Below, in pieces: positions 13,353-24,159 of a stretch of DNA of 64,000 bases; the stretch's first letter is position 1; every line of letters starts with the position of its first letter. The stretch is from Malaya genurostris (taxonomy: Eukaryota; Arthropoda; Insecta; Diptera; Culicidae). A model generated the notes under the pieces. The model saw only the letters and a list, made by a program, of their open reading frames with translations, ran no database searches and was not told the DNA's origin. The stretch lies in NCBI RefSeq assembly GCF_030247185.1, contig NC_080572.1:99621198-99685197 (forward strand). The letters are read 5' to 3'. The translations under genes were made by a program, and so were the position numbers.

Positions 13353-13743
13353 GTTCCGATTCTGATGTATACCGAATTTACACGGCCTGTCCGCATCGTT
13401 TTAAAGTTTACTTTAACGTTTGAAAGTTAGCTCTATCGCATCTGAACACATCACTGCTCAGCTGTCTTTATGATAACATTTTCAGTTGTATGACATAATC
13501 ACAAATAATTCAAAATTAAAGTTTTCTGAAACGTTTAGTATCAACGAGTTTCAAAGAAGAAAACTCACGACGCCTTTCTCGTACCTGGGTAGGTATAAAA
13601 GGTTGACACTTGATATATTTCGTTCATCCAAAACGACACTAAATCAGTGAAAATCAAGACTTAAATTCAAAATAAGAAACAAAACAAACCAAGTACTGTA
13701 ACAAAGATAACAATAACATAGAATCACTTAAAATTGAGCGTAT

Positions 13744-15806
13744 TTGCAGGATGTTAATTGGTCTGTTTTGTATGAAATCGATAACGTGAATGAGATGTCT
13801 TCGCTATTCTGTGATGTTTTGTTTCAATGGCTCAGTTCTAATCTTTCTTTAGCAAAACGACCCATTGCTACTCCTTGGACTACAGCGTACTTACGTAAAC
13901 TCAAGCGGGATCGTAATGCCTGGCAACGCAAACATCGTCGTTTTCATAATGCTGAGACACAAAGAATGTTCAAATACTCCAGTGAAAGTTATCGTAAATT
14001 GAACGCGCGGCTATACAAAGATTATGTCATGCGAGTTCAAACTGACCTTCGACGGAACCCCAAGAAGTTCTGGACATTTGTCAACTCAAAGCGAAAATGT
14101 TCATCAATTCCTCCAAATGTTTGTCTCGATGGCGTGGAGTCTAACTCAACGGTGGATTCGTGCGAGCTGTTCGCAACATTTTTCGCGTCGGTATTTGCTG
14201 AAAATACTGCTTCCGACGCCGAAGCTGATGTCGCTGCTAAGGACGTTCCTGAAAATTTAGTGCGTATGGATACGTTTATAATTACTCCTGAAATGATTCT
14301 TGCCGCTGCGAAGAAACTGAAAAAATCGTATTCAGCAGGACCTGATGGAATACCCGCTGCAGTTTACACTAATTGTACAGCTGCTTTAGCTGAGCCTCTG
14401 TGCATTATTTTCATCAAATCTTTCGAGCAAGGCATTTTTCCTGAGATTTGGAAGCAATCCTTCATGTTCCCCTTATTCAAGAGTGGTGACCGTCGTAATG
14501 TAAGAAACTATCGAGGCATAACAAGTTTATCTGCTGCTTCAAAGCTTTTTGAAATAATTGTAAGCAATGAGATGCTCTTTCGCACTAAACATTATATCTC
14601 AACTGAACAACATGGGTTTATGCCTGGACGCTCGGTCAGCACAAATCTATTAGTTTTCACTTCGACCTGCATTTCGCGTATGGAGGAAAAGGTACAAATC
14701 GATGCGGTATACACGGATCTAAAAGCAGCGTTTGACCGAATAGACCACCGAATACTCCTTCGAAAGATGTCGCGATTAGGTGGAACTCAAAAGTTCATTG
14801 ATTGGTTATACTCTTACTTGTGTGGTAGAGTTTTACGAATAAAATTGGGCTCGAGCGTTTCATCTCAGTTTACGAATGTGTCAGGAGTACCACAAGGCAG
14901 CAATATGAGTCCGCTTCTGTTCTCTTTGTTTTTCAATGATGCTATTTTGCTGCTCAGTAACGGCTGCAGATTAGTTTACGCTGATGATTTGAAATTGTAC
15001 CATGTAATTCAATCTCTTGACGACTGTGTCCGGCTCCAACAGCTCCTCGATACATTTGTTGCTTGGTGCAAAAGAAACTGGCTGATTATCAGTACTGCGA
15101 AATGTCAGGTCATAACGTTCCACCGAATACAGAATCCATTGCATTTTGATTATCAAATTGACGGACAAACGCTCCAAAGAGTTGATCATGTTAACGACCT
15201 TGGTGTTTTGTTGGATGCCAAACTTACATTCAACCGACATCGCTCAACTTTGATTTCAAAAGCAACACGGCAACTGGGTTTTATTGCCAAAATCGGACGT
15301 GATTTCAAAGATCCCCATTGCTTGAAGGCTTATACTGTTCATTGGTTCGATCGCTACTTGAGAATGCTAGTTTAGTTTGGAGTCCGTATCAGATTGTTTG
15401 GAACTTACGGATTGAACGTGTTCAGAAAAGATTTGTCCGACTGGCTCTAAGAAATCTTCCCTGCCAAAACCCGCTTGACCTTCCACCGTACCCCGATCGC
15501 TGTCGTCTGATAGGTCTTGATTCATTGGAACGGCGCAGGAAAATTCAACAAGCTGTGTTTGTGGCAAAACTAATCAATGGCGATATCGACTCACCGCAAC
15601 TTTTGTCTCTACTTGATTTCCGTGCCACGCAACGATTGCTGCGTTCTACTAGTCTACTTCAACCGAGATATCATCGAACGACGTTCGGATTCCATGAACC
15701 GATAACTACATGTATAAGAACATTTTCCACTGTTGAAAATCTTTTCGATTTTAATGAACCGACACATAAGTTTATTCAGAAAGTGTTACGATCGAATATT
15801 TTATAA
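13744..15806 (+). pseudogene. Reverse transcriptase, CR1/Jockey-group LINE ORF2 (frameshifted)
   Basis: The enzyme would copy LINE RNA into DNA at a nicked target. Conserved blocks are in order: SYSAGPDGIP near residue 197, NYRGIT near 257, the catalytic block VYTDLKAAFDRIDH near 325, SGVPQGSNMSPLLF near 382, the active-site YADD near 411 and a thumb region after 440. After HCLKA (about 15325) one base is missing. The reading then continues in the next frame with LYCSLVRSLLENASLVWSPY and runs to the stop at 15806. The upstream frame has a TGA at 13735, so the N-terminal endonuclease is absent. It lacks a real start codon and cannot be functional as it stands. Confidence 0.9.
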
Positions 15807-15871
15807 CTTGACTGATATATTCATTAAGACTTATTATATTGTCAGATGAATAAATGGAATAAATAAATAAA
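13760..15871 (+). mobile_element. 5'-truncated non-LTR retrotransposon (LINE)
   Basis: The insertion carries only the 3' part of a LINE: the linker and reverse transcriptase, with no endonuclease domain upstream. The 3' end has AATAAA-type repeats at 15847-15871. ATGTTAATT occurs directly before the proposed start (13751-13759) and directly after the tail (15872-15880), a candidate 9-bp target duplication. The left copy overlaps codons that look conserved (V-N-W), so it may be element sequence and the match partly chance. The single frameshift indicates a fairly young insertion. Confidence 0.8.
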
Positions 15872-15880
15872 ATGTTAATT

Positions 15881-17160
15881 ATACAGAGATGCAAAGAGAA
15901 AGAAAATAAAGATGAATTTAACTGAAGTGAACCGATTCGTTCATTCTAGCCTGTGCAATTGCCCGAGCAGGAAGTAATGCAAGTACATTATTCCGTTTGG
16001 TTCTGGTGCAGAGCACAGTTCCAGTTCCAGTATTGAATCAATAGCGGATCGTTCGCATAGTCAGTTTCTCTTCAAAGTTTGCATAGGAGCAAAACAACGA
16101 AAAAAGCGAAATCTGCCCTTCTAATGGCTCCCAATTTTATCTAAACAACTATTAGAATTACTTATCTGTTTAAATGTTACCAATCGAAAGTGAATATAAT
16201 CAGTTTAGTAGAGGTTTACAGTCTAATAGATTCTAATTAAGAAAATTTTCGCATTTTCTTCTCAGCTCTGTTTTAAGTGGATTTTGTGTGTATTGCGTTT
16301 TGTTGACTTCAGAGTATTCAAGTAGTGTTAGATATTTTTCTTCGCTGGAAGATTATAATCGCTGTGTTCAACCATATCAGTATCGCATCCACAAACAACA
16401 GGTCAGCTAGGAAACAGATGACGGAAGTAGGCGGCATCCATCGGAATTCGAATTCAACTCGTCACTCTCCAACTCGAACGCCACCATAAAAAGTTTTTAT
16501 CAGATCCACCTTTATTTTATTATAAAGAACATTAAATATTACTTCGTGATATTTGAATGTTTGATGTAACTTATCCGCACTTTAGTGTTAGAGCAACGTT
16601 CCAAATTCTAGCAGTGAAGAAGAGAAAAGCTTGCACAGTTCACACAATCGATTAACTAATTGATATTCGGAAGTGTGAAGGTAGCGTGCCAGATTTATTC
16701 GAATTCACGTCATCCTGTTATGTCTCTGAAATTACCCACCCGCCTATTTCATTCGAGTTCGATTTGATTTTATTTCCGTACGCGATCGACCACTTTGATC
16801 GAAATTACATGAGTCGTTCTTTATAGCAGTGTAAACCAACCAATAATTTTCAATTCCCAACACTGGACTAGAGGCGTATCAATTCATTGAGGAAGAAACA
16901 GGTAGGAAAAACATAGCTCTTTTGCGTTAGTGAAATCAACTTTACTTCAGCAAGCCAAGTAAAACTAAAAAACCACGTGGTTGCTTTCGTCACACCATTC
17001 AAACTAGTTGTCATTGAATCCAAGTATGTTTATTTTACATGTATGTCGTCATACAGAATTGTTTACAAAGTTTTGGTTACCAACTCAAGCAAGCCATGTG
17101 GTCTGCACCACCTGTTTATATCACATTGGTATCAATTTACTTGTAGTCAACTTTTATACA
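15881..17160. other. No coding gene; possible non-coding exon
   Basis: No protein family is visible. Two places resemble splice donors: CAACAG/GTCAGC near 16400 and GAAACAG/GTAGGA near 16901. An initiator-like GTCAGTT lies near 16058. Together these could mark a 5' untranslated exon on the plus strand, but none of this is proved. Confidence 0.25.
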
Positions 17161-17164
17161 TAAA

Positions 17165-17373
17165 AGCAAAGTCCTGGCATTACATTCCTTTTGTGGAATT
17201 TGGCCTTTCTGTTTCAAACAGACTTCGCAGCCGATTCTTAGTGTACGGAATCATTGCATGGCTAGTACTATGGATCCTACTGACACTAAGAATCTTTCCA
17301 GGTCGGGGCTCGAACATACAACAACTGGCTTGTAAGACCAGCGTCCTATGCATAGAACCGCCAACCCGGGACA
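17165..17373 (-). mobile_element. tRNA-derived SINE, copy 1
   Basis: On the minus strand it begins CCCGGGTTGGCGGTTC, has an anticodon-like arm CTGG/CCAG around loop CTTACAA, then a box-B match (GTTCGAGCCCC). A non-tRNA body follows, ending near 'aatgtaatgccagg'. The anticodon would be UAC (Val), but the tRNA part has no proper acceptor stem. Seven copies occur in this window. They would be moved by a LINE in trans. Confidence 0.8.
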
Positions 17374-17399
17374 ACTTTTATACATGATTATGGTTAATT

Positions 17400-19300
17400 T
17401 ATTGAACATTTCTTTTCGTGTAATAGTTAACTCACTAATCCGGAAACAAATCAAATTTTTAAACTCATCGGCTATATTGTATCCCATTTAAATCACTATA
17501 CTTGAGCATCCCCAGAACTTCAACAGTCGTTGCATAGACTGCAAAACAAAAACACTGAACACGCAACCGAAGAACTGGCCAGAGATTGGCATACGTACAC
17601 ACATATGCCAACGCTCACTGTCATGCTCATTCGCTCACTCATTTTGTTCGCCACACTTTGCCCCCTGATCGACACCGGTTGACAGATTCAGCGAAGGCGC
17701 GGACCGCTCCGGATCGTTGGATTCAGCTGAGGACGCGAACATCGGATCGGAATCGCACAAGTTTCAAACATAGCTCCACATGTAGCTTATAGTTCATCGT
17801 CGCGTCACCGTCGTCGTCGTTGTTGTCGCGTGGTTGTTTGTTGTTATCGGTAACGTTTTTCCGTGCTTTCCAACCATCAACGTTTGAACTTGTCTTCCAG
17901 CGGACAGTGTGTGTATTATTTGCAGTAAGCAAACAAGTCGTTGACTTAAAGATTTTTCGTATGACTAAGCAGCACGCTGTATTGTTTGCTGCTTCTGGTG
18001 CTTCTGCTGCGTAATCTTGGATACAGGAAAAAAGAAAAAATGTGCATTACCGCTTGACAAGTCCCTTGGCTCTCAGGGAATTCGTTCAGTGCCGCGGACG
18101 TCGTCGTGTAGGACGCACTAAGCTACCAAAGCGGTCGTACGGGCAAGGATGAAAAAAGTTTAGCTACTGTTCTGAACGCTACCGGCAAGCACCAAGCTAG
18201 TGGTGTTTGTAAGTCTAGTGTAGTGGATAGTTTTAACCAACAGAATTACAAAATCGTTGCACTTCTAATAATAGAATGCTACCACTTTACTGATTTTAGT
18301 GCGATAAAACTTTTTCTTATTCGGTAGAAGAGCTGGTTTGGTTTATGTGTGTATTTGGTGGTTCCGGATTTCGATCTAGTTTACATCTAGTGATGACTGA
18401 ATGTAGTAGATCGCTGAAAGATAACATACTACGTTGTAATCCCTTTGGATTATCGCTGGAGAAAGCACGTGTCGTTCGAATTATTATGAATGCGTTGTTT
18501 ATACGAATAAAGGATCCGTCACCCGGTCGACAATAAATCTTCGATTACATGGACTGACTCGTAATAGCGGGCGAAATGAATCAAATATTTACTGTGAAAT
18601 CTATATCAGTTGTTGGGTGCTCTGTGATTGCTTGATTGTTTGATTGGGTCAGATGAAATTTATGATTAAAATGTTTGTCATTTTATATACAAGGCTTGCA
18701 ATGTTTAAAAGTAGCTCGTTAAAAAGTTCAAACAAAAAAGATTGTTGTGATCAACGAGCATCGAATCGTTCTAAATTGAAATCAAAATTGAATTGAAAAA
18801 GTGATAGACGAACTCACTTTAAAAAGTAGACGTTATTTGTACAGCCAATAATAATAGAACTGACTGTTCACAGTCAAAACAATTTTTTATTATATTTCAA
18901 GTTTTTTTCCATTGATTATGCCGGAAATCATTGTCATAACAAACGTACCACGATGAATTGATAGAGACCACACAACGAGGAAGAGATAGTATTACAATCG
19001 ATTTAAACAACGACGATTTGTATTCTATATTCTTATGTGGAAAAATAAAATAGAATGCTGCTGCGAGCTAAATATTTTTATATCATTTATTTATACCCGG
19101 CTTTAAAGGCAAGCTAAATTCCGTTTGTTAGGAAACAATTTAAATACCATAGGATTTTTTCAAAAAAGTTACTTCAAAGCATTAGTATTGTATCCTATTC
19201 TTATAACAAATGTGATTGCTTGTTTACTTATATATAATTTAAATCAATAATGTCTTTTATTGATTATAGTATTTTCATACATAAAACGAAGGTTTAGTCA
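17400..19300. other. GC-richer block, candidate promoter or 5' UTR
   Basis: Bases 17550-18250 are richer in CG words (for example the gtcgtcgtcg run at 17810-17820). They include an initiator-like TCAGT near 18088 and a donor-like gtgttt/GTAAGT near 18208. No open frame looks like a real protein. A first non-coding exon on the plus strand is one explanation. From 18260 onward the sequence returns to AT-rich DNA with nothing recognisable. Confidence 0.3.
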
Positions 19301-19310
19301 CTATCTGCTT

Positions 19311-19420
19311 ACTGCAAACTTAAACAGTTCAATTTGAACCGCTAAGCAGACGTAAAGTTATTGCTATTTGCAACACACTTGTAATAATCACCGAAGAGCT
19401 AAGTCTTTCGTGACGTTATT
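19311..19420. repeat. Dispersed GCAGACGTAAAGT family, diverged copy
   Basis: CCGCTAAGCAGACGTAAAGT with TTGCTATTTGCAACACACTT (about 19340-19385) matches the arm of the foldback element at 41.2 kb. Only this core survives. Confidence 0.6.
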
Positions 19421-20335
19421 TTAAGTTGAATAGAGACTAAGGTCTTGTTGGCCGTATCTTACCAAATTTTGTGCTGCTTTTCTAGTAAAAGCTACTTAGG
19501 AAATGATATTTCTAATTCAATAACTTTTTAATTGGATATTTCAACACCGTGACAGTCACAATTGTCGGTCGGATTTATCATGCTACATCACTATTAAAAA
19601 TAGGAATGCAAAAACAAGAAAAGATAGAAAGTGATTGTTTTACTTACTTTACAGATGGACGACGACTCATTCGATTGGCCTATAATAGTAATGGAGTCAG
19701 CGGTCTGACCACCAGTCAGAAATTGTGTTCATTCTACGTAAACGATATCGTATTAGTTATTAGGCCATTATGACGAAAATAACGCTACCCAAGTAGGAAA
19801 CATTGTTCTAGTATTGTATTTCTTGATTCTTTTATTTTTCGAAAAACTTTGAGCCAGAACAACCTTTGAGTATTTGAGTATTGCCAAAAAATAGAATTTG
19901 TTGAGTATGATCGATGAATTCCAATCTGTTTCAAAGACAGCAAGAAGTTAGTAATGTTACCACAATATGAAACTATGGATTTTCATAAGAATACACCTGT
20001 CACGAACTTCTGCAGATTGTCGAAACATCCCAAAAAATTCATCCATTCTATTTTTTTTATTGTTTTTACATAGAAACTTTGGGAAATCGATAACCGAAAA
20101 TAATTGTCTTCTTTTCTTCAAATAAACGATGTCCTGGAGATCAGAATGAAAAGATTCAGATATAATACCCCAAATTTTTGTAACGACTATTTGAACCCAA
20201 CAGAGGGAGTTATCTAGCTTTCCACTCTTGTTCATTGATTAAACAACAAAGTTGGGCATTTATTGATTTACTATATTCAACCCGCGCATTATGACCAATA
20301 CACTACTGAAGTTTCTAAAATATTTAAAGCTCAAA
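19421..20335. other. No gene recognised
   Basis: AT-rich DNA between two repeats. Open frames are short and have no family features. Confidence 0.3.
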
Positions 20336-20339
20336 AGTA

Positions 20340-21490
20340 AAGACTGTCCCAGAAAGTATGGACGCACTTTGATTTCGCTGTAAATAATTCATAAGTGTTA
20401 GATATTATTCTCAACATTTGCTACTTAGCCATTGTAGACTAGCTGGCGCACCTTCTTGCGAACGTTCCTCATTACATTCCATACAGACTTCTTGGCGACA
20501 AGTTTTGACACTTTTTTCCAATCTTTTACGAACTGTTGAATGGTTTCGGCTGCCGAGACATGTTTTCTAAGATGTGCCTTTGTTAATGCCCAAAATTCCT
20601 CAATTGGTCGAAGTTGTGGGCAATTTGTTGGATTCATGTCTTTTGGGACGAGAGTGACATTTTTGGTAGTATACCATTCTATCGTTGATTTCGAGTAGTG
20701 TCAAGAAGCAAGATCTGGCCAGAAGACAACAGGATCCTTGTGGCTTCGAATCTTTGGTAGAAGTCGTTTTTGTAAACATTCCTTGATGTATATTTCGCTA
20801 TTCATTGAAGCAGTGAAGTGGTGATGAAGGGTTTCGAAATCTTACCACAGCTACAAATTGCTTACCAGAGCATAGCTTTCTTACCAAATTTTTCGATTTC
20901 AATCGATGTCTCGGACTGGTTTAACACTTGCCCTTCTCGCACCGTATAATATTGTGGTCCCGGTAAGGATTTGTAATCGAGTTTCACGTAGGTTTCGTCG
21001 TCCATGATTATGCAGTTCAAATTTCCAGCAAGAATCGTATTGTACAGCTTTCGAACCCTCGGCCTGATCGATGCTTCTTGTTTCGTACTACGTTTTGGTT
21101 GTTTCTGCTTCTTATAGGTTCGAAGATTCAAACGTTCTTTAGCACGAAGAACATTTGACTTCGAAGTGCCCACTTTTTTCGCCACATCCCGAACTGAAAC
21201 CTCCTTCTTTTGCTCGAACGCCTTCAGTACACGTTTATCCAACTGAGGGTTAGCAGGACCTTTTTTCGACCCGTTTTCGGTTTATCCTCAAAGGTGTTTT
21301 TCGACGTTGTTCTGCTGAAAGTCCACGCATTTCGAAACAAACTAATGAAAACGAATAAACAACTGCACAAGTGGTTGAAGAAGAGTGTAAACAACAGGAC
21401 GCAGCCATAAAAATTGACAGAATATAAAAAGTGAACCACTGCGAAATGGCAGCGGTTTTTGGTTGCGTTTATACTTTCTGGGACAGTCTT
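20340..21490 (-). mobile_element. DD37E (ITmD37E) transposon copy 1, internally deleted
   Basis: Inverted repeats begin AAGACTGTCCCAGAAAGTAT at both ends and are flanked by TA at 20338-20339 and 21491-21492. Compared with copy 2 at 43.1 kb, it lacks about 110 bp in the N-terminal coding part (the join is at 'aaggtgtttttcgacg', about 21291-21306) and about 60 bp near the left end. Both deletions remove sequence that copy 2 retains, so copy 2 is closer to the ancestor. Confidence 0.92.
20425..21320 (-). pseudogene. DD37E transposase, deleted and interrupted
   Basis: Readable parts include a DNA-binding region with VRDVAKKVGTSKSNVLRAKE, the first catalytic Asp in IIMDDETYVKLDYKSLPGPQ, and the second in VFWPDLAS, where the next codon is TGA in place of Cys. 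The C-terminal part has PNCPQLRPIEEFWALTKAHL with the catalytic Glu. The N-terminal helix-turn-helix was lost in the 110-bp deletion. The gene is dead, but the terminal repeats could still be recognised by a transposase made elsewhere. Confidence 0.88.
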
Positions 21491-21499
21491 TAAGTACAG

Positions 21500-22140
21500 T
21501 TTTTGCCGGTTTTCGTATGAAAGAGAGTCTTAGTTAGTGACGTACTGCTGAGCGAATCCGTGTCCCTTTGACGCAAATATGCGCAAATCTGAAAGGCCTA
21601 CGTCTGGTGAATGAGCCGCATGTGATAGCATTTCCCATCCACACATCTCTATCCACTCCTGGACCGGTTTCAAAGTGTGAGAGGAGAATTGCTGCAAAGG
21701 AGTATCATTAGCCTTTAATTGGTGTCATATTCTGGTGGATTTAACTGATTTTTTTCCTCGATTCGATCATATGTTGTTCTTAATGTTAAAAGTTAACCAT
21801 TTCACTCAGTTTTAGCAGCTCGTGATTACATCACGCTGATCCTACCAAACACAGAGTATTGTCTTCTGCCAGAATCGATTTGCTTTTGCAGTCTATGTTG
21901 ATGCATCACCAGAACAAATCTATGATTTGTGCGCCTAGAATTCTTAAAATAGATCCAAATAGTCACAAATAGTTCAACGGTACATTTGCTCTCTTTTGCT
22001 CAATTCATGTGGTACCCATTTTCCTATCTTATGCACTTTCCCATGTCACTTATGCAGTCGGAAATTATAAGGTGTGATTTTTGCTGATATCTTTTTGGCA
22101 ACACTGTTTTTGACAGATCATGCGTGAATCGTGCATTGTG
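21500..22140. other. No gene recognised
   Basis: No coding or element features were identified in this spacer. Confidence 0.3.
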
Positions 22141-22149
22141 TCGTTTTTA

Positions 22150-22410
22150 TATAAAAATTGTGCTCAGCGATGAAACTCATTTGTGGTTGAATGGGTGAAG
22201 TGACATCAAGCCAAATTGCCGCCTCTTGAGTCCAGCCAGAAACATTGCAAGAGCTACTAATGCATCCCAAAGAAGTCACTGTTTGGTGTGGATTATGAGC
22301 CGGTGGCATTATTCATAAAATACCGGCCAAAATTGGACCTTTCGCACGGGCCATCTAAAGCGGATCCGCAGCCAACATTTGCATGAAATCATCTTCAAAC
22401 ATTAAATTAT
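22150..22410 (+). pseudogene. DD41D-type mariner transposase fragment
   Basis: The plus strand reads KIVLSDETHLWLNG, then, in another frame, words matching MHPKEVTVWCGL around 22260-22300. Its tail (about 22425-22450) resembles the end of the fragment at 28.0 kb. The same block is present in the fuller DD41D-type relic at 53 kb. Frameshifts and stops make it non-coding. No terminal repeats were found. Confidence 0.6.
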
Positions 22411-22449
22411 ATTGATCGTTTCCAATAAAGATTTCATCAATTTTCTCAA

Positions 22450-24000
22450 ATTTTTTGATTTTTTTTTAGAAAATCAAATCCAATACCTCTTAAACAATCA
22501 CCCTTCACATTCAATGCATTGTTTTTTAGTTTGCGTATCATCTTCATACTTTCTCAGATTGTCCCAAATTTATGATAAGGTGCACATAATTTTATGTTCA
22601 ACATGTTTTTGCTATAATCATAAAGCTGGATGTTTGTGGTGAGCTTAAACAGATTTTCACCGAAAATTTAAATAATGCTCCGACGATCTTTGATCCACTT
22701 GGTCGTATAAGATAATAAACTTTTCATCCAAACATGTAAACTTGAGATGGGTTCTTCTTCTTCTAAGATGGGTTCTTCTAAAGTGAACTAAAGTTCTTAT
22801 TAAAAGAAAGATAATTCCTTATTCTTTTAAATTGAAATGTCAGAAATCAATCTATCGATTATCTGCATATTTTGGAACGGTCGCACTTTTAGGATTATGG
22901 TACAAGTTGCATGCATTCGCGATGTTTTAAAAAGTACACAAAAGCGAAAATACATGCCAAAATGCATTCACTTTTATTGAGTTTGTGTACTACAAAATAA
23001 AATTTATAGCTCTAAGTTTTTTTTCCGAGGGAACATACAAAATTTCAGAAGTACGAGAGAACGGATTCATCAGAGCTAGTTCTTTTGGTAGAACTACCAA
23101 ACACTAAGCAATCCTTTAAAACGAACAGTTTTGACCATCTCTAATCTCTATAAATTCGATAATTTTTTATTAGGTTCACTGTATTTCTATCGCAAAAATG
23201 TTGTAACGAAAATAATTTTCTTTTTCTTCATGAGGGGTCAAAAACAATTTTCTTTTTCTTCATGAGGGGTCAAAAACATTCGTCTTGAATTTGACAGGAA
23301 TTTTATGTTGAGAAAGTAGGCAAAATCTTTTTGCAATTTTCTTTTCTTTCAGCAAATTTTGTTTTGACATCTACAATAAATGAAGAAAACGTGGACGTAG
23401 ATTTTTTAACCTTTTTCTGAAGCAAAATAGGAAACACAAACATCTCGCATTTCTTATCCACACTGTTGTGAACCATTGAAAAGCTCAACTGAGCCGTATT
23501 ATCCGGAGCTGCATCGGTCCTAAATCGAAAATGTTTCGATGACGTAGATTAACGAACATTAAAACAGTTATTTTTGTAAATGCCCAAAATTGAATGAAAA
23601 ATTAAACATAAATACTTGCAAAAAAATATCACTTCGAACTTTAAACTTCACTAGTTCGTATAAAAGTTCTGCTTGATATGTGAGAAATTAGAAGCCAAAA
23701 AACGACATGATGAAACACTTTACAGTTCATATAAGTACACTGTATACTGTCGTTGAAGTTCTCATTATATCCTGTTTTTTTTTGTTAAGAATCTTTTAAC
23801 TGGGATCATTCGGGTCTTTATATCCTGCTTATCAAATGACTTCACAACGAAAAATAAGTACAGCTACGAAAAATAAGTACACACTGATATTTCTCCATGA
23901 TTGGGGGTTTAGAGATATTTGAAATTTATTTTGAGCTTCAGCTCGCTTAGCAACTCTATAGGCAAATCATCCATCATCATGGACTGCTAACACCATCAAA
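22450..24000. other. No gene recognised; one small tandem duplication
   Basis: AT-rich DNA with no supported gene. It contains the 32-bp duplication at 23214-23277. Confidence 0.3.
23214..23277. repeat. 32-bp perfect tandem duplication
   Basis: The unit beginning AATTTTCTTTTTCTTCATGA and ending GGGGTCAAAAAC occurs twice back to back with no difference. It probably arose by a recent slippage or unequal exchange. Confidence 0.9.
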
Positions 24001-24004
24001 CGGT

Positions 24005-24150
24005 TCAAGATAAATCGTTGAGCAGACGTAAAGTTAATGCTACTAACAAATCGTATTATTTTTAATAAAAGTGCCGAAAAAATCAAAATGTAGTGACGGC
24101 TTTCTGGCCGTCAACTTATAGCAGTTATTTAGGGGTTTTGGTACCGGATG
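24005..24150. repeat. Dispersed GCAGACGTAAAGT family, second diverged copy
   Basis: TCGTTGAGCAGACGTAAAGT near 24015 is followed by 'aaaagtgccgaaaaaatc', then 'ttaggggttttggtacc'. This is the same order of landmarks as arm and B segment of the foldback at 41.2 kb, but heavily diverged. Confidence 0.55.
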
Positions 24151-24159
24151 GATTGTTTA

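Noticed and set aside
13590..13640. TATA-box promoter (TATAAAAGG) near 13593
   Set aside because: The surrounding 'cgcctttctcgtacctgggt...aaaaggtt' looks like a diverged left end of the GCCTTTCTC element, and no gene follows at the right distance.
16400..16420. Helitron 3' end (GTCAGCTAG)
   Set aside because: No preceding hairpin and not followed by T; chance match.
17310..17370. Genuine tRNA-Val gene
   Set aside because: The same tRNA-like head recurs seven times attached to one body and lacks an acceptor stem, so it is a SINE.
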